This document shows positions 1 to 6,403 of a DNA stretch of 20,860 nt, piece after piece. The first letter of the stretch is position 1. The number at the start of each line of letters is the position of its first letter. The notes beneath the pieces were generated by a model. The model made no database searches and had not been told where the DNA came from. It worked only from the letters and a program-made list of their open reading frames with translations. The stretch is from contig DAOVGU010000151.1 of assembly GCA_030672255.1 (NCBI GenBank), positions 1 through 20,860 of the forward strand, written 5' to 3'. Source of the DNA: a bacterium (GTDB lineage: Bacteria; Ratteibacteria; UBA8468). The translations under genes were made by a program, and so were the position numbers.

Positions 1-16
1 AGGAAACTTCCGAGCC

Positions 17-310
17 TCACTTTTCCTGGCTGATTGGTGGTCTCTCTTTTTCCAATTCCTTCTTAATGATGGAGGTGGAAGAAAATCTTGAGGAAAGCAT
101 CGCTAAGACAAGAGAGGTAACGATGAAGCCGGTTGCCAGGATTGTGGTTGCCCTATTCAAAACGGCCGAGGTCTGGGCACCAAAGACATTCTCTGCCCCT
201 CCTCCTCCAAAGATATTGGCCGTTGCCGCTCCTTTCCCACTCTGCAAAAGCACCGCCGCAATCAGAAAGAGAGCAAAGCTAACATGAAGAATGATGAGAA
301 AAGTATACAT
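17..310 (-). CDS. secG: Protein translocase subunit SecG
   Basis: Small inner-membrane partner of the SecYE channel that assists SecA-driven protein export. The 97-residue product has two hydrophobic segments (about residues 3-23 and 51-72) separated by the SecG loop LLQSGKGA followed by a glycine-rich stretch (FGGGGAENVFG). The C-terminus is charged. I chose the ATG at 310: a GAGG overlapping the end of tpiA sits 8 nt upstream of it, whereas the TTG at 316 would be only 2 nt from that GAGG. It is the last gene of the gap-pgk-tpiA-secG cluster; tpiA ends 2 nt before the ATG, so translation is probably coupled. Linkage of secG to glycolytic genes is common in bacteria and says nothing about shared function. 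The 16 bases between the stop codon and the window edge hold nothing recognisable. Confidence 0.93.
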   Translation of the reverse strand: MYTFLIILHVSFALFLIAAVLLQSGKGAATANIFGGGGAENVFGAQTSAVLNRATTILATGFIVTSLVLAMLSSRFSSTSIIKKELEKERPPISQEK

Positions 311-312
311 CG

Positions 313-1062
313 TCAATACCTCACAATCTTACTAAAAGAATCAGCGGAGAGGCTGGCGCCACCAACCAGAGCGCCATCAATGTCTTTCTCTTTCATCAAA
401 GAAGCAATATTCTCCGGTTTTACACTGCCGCCATACTGAATCCTTAAAGCCAAAGCAATCCTTTCTCCGTAAAGATTAGAGACCTCCTTTCGGATAAAGG
501 AGTGAACCTCCTCTGCCTGCTCGCACGTTGCTGTCCTTCCGGTGCCGATCGCCCAGATAGGCTCATAGGCAATAACAATATTGGCGAGCTCTGAACTCGA
601 AAGACCGGCCAGGACCCCGGTGATCTGCTCTTTTATTACGGAAAAGGTTAACTCTTTTTCCCTTTCCTCCAAGGTTTCGCCAATGCAGACTATTGGTTTT
701 ATCCCCAATTTTAATGCTATCTTGCTCTTTTGATTGATGAGAGAGTTATCCTCACCAAAAAGTCTCCTTCTTTCAGAGTGCCCGATTATACAATAGATAA
801 CTCCTAACTCTTTGAGCATTAAAGGGGAAATCTCCCCGGTATAAGCACCAAACTCTGCAGCAAATAAATTCTGGGCGCCAAGAATGATATTGCTTCCTTT
901 TAGTTCTTCCGCTAGAGAAAATAGTAACGTAAATGGGGGACAGACAACTATTTCTCTCTCCTTCACAGGCTTTAAGATTTCCTTCAATTCTTTTACCAAA
1001 GAGATGCCCTCGGGGATAAACTTATTCATCTTCCAGTTACCAGCAATAATTGGTTTACGCAT
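313..1062 (-). CDS. tpiA: Triosephosphate isomerase
   Basis: Interconverts dihydroxyacetone phosphate and glyceraldehyde-3-phosphate in cytosolic glycolysis and gluconeogenesis. The 249-residue TIM barrel is full length. Visible signature residues are N9 and K11 in GNWKMN, the electrophilic H95 in IIGHSERR, the catalytic base E167 in AYEPIWAIGTG with the flexible loop 6 after it, the YGGSV phosphate loop at 210-214 and GALVGG at 230-235. The start ATG overlaps the pgk stop by one base (TAATG), and an AGGAG lies upstream at normal spacing inside the pgk 3' end. It is third in the glycolytic operon, after gap and pgk, in the order of the reactions' shared intermediates. No anomalies seen. Confidence 0.98.
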   Translation of the reverse strand: MRKPIIAGNWKMNKFIPEGISLVKELKEILKPVKEREIVVCPPFTLLFSLAEELKGSNIILGAQNLFAAEFGAYTGEISPLMLKELGVIYCIIGHSERRRLFGEDNSLINQKSKIALKLGIKPIVCIGETLEEREKELTFSVIKEQITGVLAGLSSSELANIVIAYEPIWAIGTGRTATCEQAEEVHSFIRKEVSNLYGERIALALRIQYGGSVKPENIASLMKEKDIDGALVGGASLSADSFSKIVRY

Positions 1063-2246
1063 TATTTCTCCTGAAGGGCGGCAATGCCGGGAAGCGTCTT
1101 GCCTTCCAGAAACTCCAGGGATGCCCCCCCTCCCGTAGAAAGATAATCTATCTTTTCTATAACCTCAGCCTTTTTCACTGCGGCAAGGGAATCCCCTCCG
1201 CCAACGACGGTATAGGCAGCCGCAGAAGCAAGGGCACGAGCAATCTCCATTGTCCCTTTAGCAAATGGTTCTATTTCAAAGACACCCATTGGTCCATTCC
1301 AGAATATAGTTTTTGCTCTACCAATGCACCCTTTATATTCCTCAAGCGCCTTGGGACCAATGTCCACTCCTATCCACCCGGAGGGAATTGCCCCTCTCTC
1401 TGTGATGATATAGGTGGCTTTGGCAGCAATCTTATTAGCAATAGTATGGTCAAGGGGAGTGTGAAATTCAATCCTTCTTTTCCGCGCATCTTCCAGAATT
1501 GCTTTTACCAAATCAAGTTTATCATATTCAACCCGGGAATTTCCCACATCCCAATTCTTTGCCTTAATAAAGGTATAGGCAAGTGCCCCTCCTAAAATGA
1601 TGGTATTCACTCTATTCAATAGATTTTTGACAACACCAATCTTATCCGAAACCTTTGCTCCACCCAGGATAAGTAAAAATGGTCTTTCTGCTTTCTCAAG
1701 AAGCTTACTCAAAACAGTAACCTCCTTTTCCAAGAGGAATCCTGCCCCCGAAGGCAGAAACTCTGTGATCCCAACCGTAGAGGAGTGAGCACGATGAGCG
1801 CTACCAAAGGCATCATTTACATAGAGGTCAGCAAGTTTAGCCAATCTTTCAGAGAATCCTTTATCGTTCTTTTCCTCCTCAAGATGAAATCTTAAATTCT
1901 CCAATAAGAGGAGTTCTCCTTCCTTCATTTGCCCTGCCAACTTTTCTACTTCCGGCCCAACACAGTCAGGAGCCGCCATCACCGATTTACCCAAAAACCT
2001 TTCTAAAGATTTCTTCACGGGAGCAAGTTTAAGAGCCTCTACTACCTTTCCTTTTGGTCGACCAAGATGGGAAGCCAGAATCACCGAGCAGTCCTTTTCC
2101 AAAAGATAATTAATTGTGGGGAGTGCCGCTCTTATCCTCATATCATCGGTAATCTCTCCTCTTTTATCGAGAGGGACATTAAAATCAACCCTGAGAAAAA
2201 CCCTCTTTCCTTTTAATTCAAGTTCTCTTACACTTCTAATTTCCAT
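1062..2246 (-). CDS. pgk: Phosphoglycerate kinase
   Basis: Transfers the acyl phosphate of 1,3-bisphosphoglycerate to ADP, the first ATP-yielding step of glycolysis. The 394 residues show both lobes: the substrate-binding N-domain with RVDFNVPLD (D21, N23) and SHLGRP (59-64), and the nucleotide C-domain with GGAKVSDK (195-202), WNGPMGVFE (316-324), GGGDS (349-353) and STGGGASLEFLEG (370-382). Its start lies 4 nt below the gap stop codon and has no clear Shine-Dalgarno sequence, so re-initiation by ribosomes finishing gap is likely. Its product feeds the same triose pool as the neighbouring gap and tpiA. Length and motifs are ordinary for the family. Confidence 0.98.
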   Translation of the reverse strand: MEIRSVRELELKGKRVFLRVDFNVPLDKRGEITDDMRIRAALPTINYLLEKDCSVILASHLGRPKGKVVEALKLAPVKKSLERFLGKSVMAAPDCVGPEVEKLAGQMKEGELLLLENLRFHLEEEKNDKGFSERLAKLADLYVNDAFGSAHRAHSSTVGITEFLPSGAGFLLEKEVTVLSKLLEKAERPFLLILGGAKVSDKIGVVKNLLNRVNTIILGGALAYTFIKAKNWDVGNSRVEYDKLDLVKAILEDARKRRIEFHTPLDHTIANKIAAKATYIITERGAIPSGWIGVDIGPKALEEYKGCIGRAKTIFWNGPMGVFEIEPFAKGTMEIARALASAAAYTVVGGGDSLAAVKKAEVIEKIDYLSTGGGASLEFLEGKTLPGIAALQEK

Positions 2247-2249
2247 TCG

Positions 2250-3263
2250 TTATAGTCTTTTTGCAATGTATTCAACAAGGTCCACCATTCGGCAGGAATA
2301 GCCCCATTCATTATCGTACCAGGAGAGAACTTTGACCATATTACCCGCCATCACCCGGGTGGAAAGAGCATCAACCACTGCCGAACAACTGTTTCCTACA
2401 AAATCTTTAGAGACCAATGGCTCTTCCGTATATCCCAGGATTCCTTTCATTTCGTTTTCGGAAGCCTTTTTTAAGATACTGTTTACTTCCTCTACTGTGG
2501 TATTTCTCTTCACAATGAGAGTGATATCGGAAATGGAAGCATCAGGAGTGGGAACCCGCATCGCCATTCCGTCAAACTTTCCTTTCAGGGAAGGGATAAC
2601 TTCCGTTACGGCTTTAGCGGCATTAGTAGTAGTGGGAATAATTGAAACGGCTGCCGCCCGGGCACGTCTTAAATCCTTATGCGCGAAATCAAGAATCCTT
2701 TGGTCATTGGTATAGGAATGAATGGTGGTCATCAGGGATTTTTCCACTCCCAAATTTTCCTCAAGCACCTTCATCACCGGGGTAAGGCTATTTGTTGTGC
2801 AGGAGGCATTGGAGATGATATGATGCTTATCAGGATCATAATCTTTTTCATTAATGCCGATATTAATCATGATGCTATCCTCGCCACTACCTTTATAAGC
2901 AGCAGTTAAAACTACCTTCTTTGCTCCCGCAGTGAGATGCTTTCGGCAATCTTCAACTTTAGTGAAGAGGCCCGTAGACTCAATCACAATATCTACACCC
3001 AGGTCCTTCCAAGGAAGTTCCGACGGATCTTTAATTGCCAAAACCTTTATTGGTTTTCCTTCAATTACAATCGCATCATCCCTTGCTTCCACCTCTCCAG
3101 CAAATCTACCAAATGTAGAGTCATACTTAAAGAGATGGGCTAAGGTTTTACTGTCGGTTAAATCATTAACCGCCACAAACTCCAGGTTTTTCCTATCTTC
3201 CGCCAGGGCTGCCCGCAATACCAATCTTCCAATCCTCCCGAAACCATTAATCGCTACTTTCAT
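2250..3263 (-). CDS. gap: Type I glyceraldehyde-3-phosphate dehydrogenase
   Basis: Oxidises and phosphorylates glyceraldehyde-3-phosphate to 1,3-bisphosphoglycerate with NAD. The 337 residues start with the Rossmann motif INGFGRIGR (5-13). D34 after N33 predicts NAD preference. The catalytic cysteine is C155 in SNASCTTN and the assisting histidine is H182 in TTIHSYTNDQ. The C-terminal WYDNEWGYS is intact. An AAGGAG lies at good spacing before the ATG, and a strong sigma70-like promoter sits just upstream (3287-3315), so this is the first gene of the gap-pgk-tpiA-secG transcription unit. No repeat insertion is seen in any of these glycolytic genes, in contrast to lptG, recJ, apbE and polA. Confidence 0.98.
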   Translation of the reverse strand: MKVAINGFGRIGRLVLRAALAEDRKNLEFVAVNDLTDSKTLAHLFKYDSTFGRFAGEVEARDDAIVIEGKPIKVLAIKDPSELPWKDLGVDIVIESTGLFTKVEDCRKHLTAGAKKVVLTAAYKGSGEDSIMINIGINEKDYDPDKHHIISNASCTTNSLTPVMKVLEENLGVEKSLMTTIHSYTNDQRILDFAHKDLRRARAAAVSIIPTTTNAAKAVTEVIPSLKGKFDGMAMRVPTPDASISDITLIVKRNTTVEEVNSILKKASENEMKGILGYTEEPLVSKDFVGNSCSAVVDALSTRVMAGNMVKVLSWYDNEWGYSCRMVDLVEYIAKRL

Positions 3264-3286
3264 ATTTATTCTCCTTTCGCTTATCT

Positions 3287-3315
3287 ATTTTATCATTTTT
3301 ATTTTTATTTTGCAA
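3287..3315 (-). promoter_or_regulatory. Sigma70-type promoter of the gap operon
   Basis: On the minus strand TTGCAA (3315-3310) and TAAAAT (3292-3287) are separated by exactly 17 bp. The -10 box lies 23 nt upstream of the gap ATG, leaving room for the AAGGAG ribosome site. The promoter overlaps the last codons of comF, so the glycolytic operon can be read independently of it. Confidence 0.7.
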
Positions 3316-3967
3316 GGGTAAGGATAAGAACTTTCTTGCTCCCGGCTTTTTTCAGTACTTTCCTGCATTCATCGGTTGTAGCTCCCGTAGTATAAACATC
3401 ATCAACAAGCAAAAGATTTTTCTTCGAGAAATACTGAGGCCTTCTGATTCTAAAAGCGCCTTTTAGATTTTTCAAGCGTTCTGCTTTTGAGATTAATGTC
3501 TGGGAAGGGGTGTTTCTAATTCGGATAAGATTATTTGAAGATAAGGGAAGGTTAAGAGTGTTACTCATCGCAACAGCTAAGAGCTCTGCCTGGTTAAAGC
3601 CTCTCTCCCTTTCCCTGGCCCGATGGAGTGGAACCGGAACAATAAGATTAATTCTTTGACCCCACTCAGGATCGAGATTTTCTCTGTAGAAGTTGGTTAA
3701 GATTCTTCCCAGACTTTGCGCAAGAAATCTTTTTTTTCCATATTTTAGACGATGAATGGCCTCTTTAACAATTCCTTCATATTTACAGGCGGCGTAAGTA
3801 CCGGGTTTAATCGGTACTTTATGAAATGACGATATTTCAGAAATGCAACTCCTGCAGAAAAATAGAGAGCCTTCTCCGATTGGAGAAAGCCTTTCACCAC
3901 ATCCTGCACAGTGAAAGGGAAAGAGAAGATTAAGAAGCCCTCTATTAAAAAATTTTATAAAGTTCAC
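3305..3967 (-). CDS. comF: ComF family phosphoribosyltransferase-like protein
   Basis: ComF proteins help take up or process single-stranded DNA during natural transformation and also act at stalled forks in some bacteria; in many genomes the role is unknown. The 220 residues contain an N-terminal four-cysteine zinc site (C20/C23 and C38/C41) and a C-terminal phosphoribosyltransferase fold with PVPLHRARERERGFNQAE (about 111-128) and the PRPP loop LLLVDDVYTTGATT (185-198). Start is GTG with only an A-rich weak ribosome site. It reads divergently from lptF across a repeat-filled gap and runs straight into the gap promoter. Without other transformation genes in the window, a competence role is an inference from the family only. 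Confidence 0.9.
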   Translation of the reverse strand: MNFIKFFNRGLLNLLFPFHCAGCGERLSPIGEGSLFFCRSCISEISSFHKVPIKPGTYAACKYEGIVKEAIHRLKYGKKRFLAQSLGRILTNFYRENLDPEWGQRINLIVPVPLHRARERERGFNQAELLAVAMSNTLNLPLSSNNLIRIRNTPSQTLISKAERLKNLKGAFRIRRPQYFSKKNLLLVDDVYTTGATTDECRKVLKKAGSKKVLILTLAK

Positions 3968-3980
3968 AATAATTTTCTTT

Positions 3981-4123
3981 TGGACGCAGATTTCCGCAGA
4001 TAAAGGCAGATAAAAAATCTAACGAAGTCATTGCGAACGAAGTGAAGCAATCTCATGAGATTGCCACGGCCTTCGGCCTCGCAATGACAGCAATGCTGTC
4101 ATCTGTGTTATTCTGTAGTTAAA
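3981..4123. repeat. Nested palindromic repeat between comF and lptF
   Basis: An outer family (GACGCAGATTTCCGCAGAT at 3983-4001; ATCTGTGTTATTCTGTAG near 4101-4118) encloses a copy of the family beginning TCATTGCGA and ending TCGCAATGACA (about 4028-4087). Inside that copy are the hairpin CGGCCTTCGGCC and an inverted pair around AATCTCATGAGATT. The tail GACAGCAATGCTGTC plus ATCTGTGTT is repeated almost exactly upstream of recJ (11472-11510). It fills nearly all of the divergent gap. Confidence 0.85.
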
Positions 4124-4125
4124 TA

Positions 4126-4134
4126 TGGTAAAAT
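4126..4134 (+). promoter_or_regulatory. Extended -10 promoter of lptF, probably leaderless
   Basis: TGG TAAAAT forms an extended -10 element whose last base is 7 nt before the lptF ATG, so transcription would start at or next to the start codon. There is no ribosome binding site and no good -35. The same 11-mer TATGGTAAAAT precedes the O-antigen ligase gene at nearly the same distance. Confidence 0.5.
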
Positions 4135-4141
4135 AAACAGT

Positions 4142-5227
4142 ATGAGAATTCTAAGGTTGTATCTCTTGCGGGAGCAGATTTTCCCTTTCCTCTGGGGTCT
4201 TGTTTTCTTTGTTTTTATGTTCTCTCTGGGAAATATCTTAAAACTCGCCGAACTCTTTGTCAAGAGAACCGTTGGATTTTCCTATTTAGTAAAGTTTTTC
4301 TGGTATCTGTCCGTGGGTTTCCTGAATTTTAGTATACCTCTGGCTCTTTTTGCGGCCACAATTATAATCTTTGCCAGACTTTCTGCCGACTATGAAATTT
4401 CCGCCATTTCCTCCTCCGGGATAAATCTCCATTCCTTTCTTTTTCCTCTCCTGATCATTGCTCTTTTTCTCTCTCTCTTCACCTTCTATCTCAATAATAT
4501 AACCTTTCCTACCCTTCAATTCTCCACGAGAAAAATGGTAAATGAGATAGAGATTAGAGAGCCAGTAAATCTTATTCAGGAAGGAACCTTCATTAGAGAT
4601 TTCAAAAACACGATTTTATTCGCCAGAAGGGTAAAAGGCAAAGAGGTTTTTGACATTACTATCTATAAGTCTAATGGGGAGGAACTTTCCACAATTAAGG
4701 CCGAGAGAGGAACTATTTTCTCTCCACGAGAAGGTAGGATTGCTCTGTATCTTTTGGATGGATTCATCCAGACCTATGATTCGTCTCACCCGCAGGACTA
4801 CACCAACCTGAGATTTAAATCATACGATTTTCTTCTTAAGAAGAGTTCGGTCAGTCAAGAAAGCCGTGTTCTTTACAAAAAGGTTAGGGAACACACCTTA
4901 AAAGAATTGCTCAGAGAAAAGAGAAACTGGCAGAAAAAGGGAATAAGAAACCCGGAGATTTTAGCCGAAATCCAAAAGCGTGCCTCCTTCTCTTTCGCTC
5001 CCTTCATCTTTGTTCTTCTTGGTATTCCCTTAGGAATTATGATTAAACATGCGGGGAAATTTTTGGATTTTACAATAGTCTTTTTCACTATCCTCCTTTA
5101 CTATCTACTTTCAATAATCGGGGAAGTATTGTGCAAAAAATTCCTTTTGCCATTCACCCTCTGGCTACCAAATATTGCCTTTGGAGGTTTTGGTCTTTTT
5201 CTCCTGATTAAAAAGGTAAAAAGATGA
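4142..5227 (+). CDS. lptF: LPS export permease LptF
   Basis: One of the two permeases of the LptB2FG ABC transporter that extracts lipopolysaccharide from the inner membrane and passes it to LptC/LptA. The 361 residues match the YjgP/YjgQ family in layout: three N-terminal membrane helices (about 13-35, 54-76, 94-116), a periplasmic beta-jellyroll-like domain (about 120-265), then three C-terminal helices (about 277-298, 304-326, 336-356). The opening RLYLLREQIFPFLWG is the usual N-terminal coupling helix. The stop overlaps the lptG start (ATGA), so the partners are translationally coupled. No ribosome site is seen before the ATG; see the leaderless promoter. The other Lpt components are not in the window. 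Confidence 0.92.
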   Translation: MRILRLYLLREQIFPFLWGLVFFVFMFSLGNILKLAELFVKRTVGFSYLVKFFWYLSVGFLNFSIPLALFAATIIIFARLSADYEISAISSSGINLHSFLFPLLIIALFLSLFTFYLNNITFPTLQFSTRKMVNEIEIREPVNLIQEGTFIRDFKNTILFARRVKGKEVFDITIYKSNGEELSTIKAERGTIFSPREGRIALYLLDGFIQTYDSSHPQDYTNLRFKSYDFLLKKSSVSQESRVLYKKVREHTLKELLREKRNWQKKGIRNPEILAEIQKRASFSFAPFIFVLLGIPLGIMIKHAGKFLDFTIVFFTILLYYLLSIIGEVLCKKFLLPFTLWLPNIAFGGFGLFLLIKKVKR

Positions 5228-6318
5228 GACTGGCAGACCGATATATTATTAAGGAATTCATTAAACCTTTTTTCATCTCCCTTCTTATCTTTATTTTTCT
5301 TTATTTGCTCATCCAATTTTTGGAGGATCTGGGAGATATCTTAAAGGAAAAACAAAAACTTTATCCCCTTTTTAAGAATTATCTCTTCCAGGTTCCTTCG
5401 GTCTTTGTTCATCTTTCTCCCATTGCCATGCTTCTTTCTTCTCTTTTTGTTTTAGGGACTTTCTCCAGATATAATGAGACCATTGCCTTTCAGGTAGCGG
5501 GAATCAGCCTTTACCGAATCTTTTTCCCATTTTTGCTTCTTGGCTTCCTCTTCTCAGGTATTTCATTCTTTATCAATGACAGAATAGTTCCCCCTCTCTC
5601 CCTGAAGATTGAGAAAAACGAAAAAAAGATTCCCGAGATAACGTTCTATACAAAGGAGAAAATGCTCTATGCTAAACTATTTGATAGAGAAGAAAGGGCT
5701 CTTTTTGACCTTCAAATTTTAAGTTACTCAGATGGTGCTTTGCGCAGGATCATCAATGCTCAAAAAGCGCTGTATTTGAACCCCGTTAGAGATGCATCCC
5801 GTATTAAATACGGGATAAACGGGGTGAATAAAGAAATCTGGATCCTGCGCAATGGAATAAGTCGCCAATTTGATAGGCAAGGCAGGTGCATCTCCCAGAG
5901 TGAATTTAATTCTCTAAAAATCGATTTAAGGCTAACTCCGAAAGCCCTTTTAACCGGCTATCGAAAACCAGAACAGCTCTCTTTCAATGAACTTCTCTTT
6001 TATTTGAGGAGATTAAGAAAGGACGGACTTCATCCCGCGGCGCAATTGGTCGATCTCTATAGCAAAACCGCAGTTCCATTTATCAATCTTTTTGTTCTCT
6101 TCCTCGTACTTCCTTTCCTTCTTTCTTTCCATCTTCCGGCGAGTAGATTCTTTGGAATTGGCTTTTCTATTCTTGCCTGTTTCCTCTATTACTGGATTTT
6201 CTCTTTAGGGATAGCCCTGGGGAAAGAGGGGTTGCTTTATCCTTTCCTGGGTGCCTGGTTTGCCAATTTTTTCTTTGGCACAATTGGTGGTTTTCTCCTT
6301 GTGGTTGTGCGAAAGTAG
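5224..6318 (+). CDS. lptG: LPS export permease LptG with an embedded repeat peptide
   Basis: Second permease of the LptB2FG lipopolysaccharide extractor. The 364 residues open with the typical RLADRYIIKEFIKPF and have three membrane helices on each side of a periplasmic domain (about 115-275). An AAGG lies 9 nt before the ATG, which overlaps lptF by 4 nt. Residues about 186-201 (NPVRDASRIKYGINGV) are encoded by a 47-bp palindromic repeat at 5779-5825. The peptide falls in the periplasmic domain between predicted strands and keeps the frame, so the protein is probably still functional. Parts of the same peptide recur in RecJ, an unrelated protein, which shows that it derives from the repeat. 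Confidence 0.92.
   Translation: MRLADRYIIKEFIKPFFISLLIFIFLYLLIQFLEDLGDILKEKQKLYPLFKNYLFQVPSVFVHLSPIAMLLSSLFVLGTFSRYNETIAFQVAGISLYRIFFPFLLLGFLFSGISFFINDRIVPPLSLKIEKNEKKIPEITFYTKEKMLYAKLFDREERALFDLQILSYSDGALRRIINAQKALYLNPVRDASRIKYGINGVNKEIWILRNGISRQFDRQGRCISQSEFNSLKIDLRLTPKALLTGYRKPEQLSFNELLFYLRRLRKDGLHPAAQLVDLYSKTAVPFINLFVLFLVLPFLLSFHLPASRFFGIGFSILACFLYYWIFSLGIALGKEGLLYPFLGAWFANFFFGTIGGFLLVVVRK
5779..5825. repeat. Palindromic repeat embedded in lptG
   Basis: Outer arms CCCCGTT (5781-5787) and AACGGGG (5818-5824) enclose a second perfect palindrome, CCCGTATTAAATACGGG (5798-5814). The left arm shares its first 15 bases, AACCCCGTTAGAGAT, with the repeat in recJ at 12069-12102. The inner palindrome matches another copy in recJ (11549-11565) except for one base. 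The insert adds whole codons and no stop. Confidence 0.88.
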
Positions 6319-6320
6319 CC

Positions 6321-6349
6321 TTGACTTCAACCTTGTTTTAGACTAAAAT
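6321..6349 (+). promoter_or_regulatory. Sigma70-type promoter of glyS
   Basis: TTGACT (6321-6326) and TAAAAT (6344-6349) are spaced by exactly 17 bp, right after the lptG stop. Transcription should begin near 6356, placing a GGAAGG (6355-6360) at or near the very 5' end of the message. Confidence 0.75.
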
Positions 6350-6362
6350 AACCTGGAAGGTT

Positions 6363-6398
6363 ATTGCGAGCCCCTGATTTAATCAGGGGCGAAGCAAT
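6363..6398 (+). repeat. Short repeat hairpin between the glyS Shine-Dalgarno sequence and start codon
   Basis: ATTGC (6363-6367) pairs with GCAAT (6394-6398). An inner 9-bp stem (6370-6378 with 6382-6390, core CCCCTGA/TCAGGGG) closes a 3-nt loop. It is a short form of the family starting ATTGCGAG and ending CGAAGCAAT. If folded, the spacing from GGAAGG to the ATG at 6404 falls from 43 to 7 nt. Confidence 0.75.
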
Positions 6399-6403
6399 CT
6401 CAT

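Noticed and set aside
1050..1595. Plus-strand open frame of 181 codons.
   Set aside because: It is the shadow of pgk and tpiA, which have complete motifs.
4060..4080. CGGCCTTCGGCC hairpin as a terminator.
   Set aside because: No T run follows on either strand and the hairpin is part of a repeat.
5779..5825. Possible integron attC site, because of GTTAGAG and the facing AACGGGG.
   Set aside because: The bases do not fit the GTTRRRY/RYYYAAC core, no integrase or cassette arrangement is present, and the copy is inside lptG.
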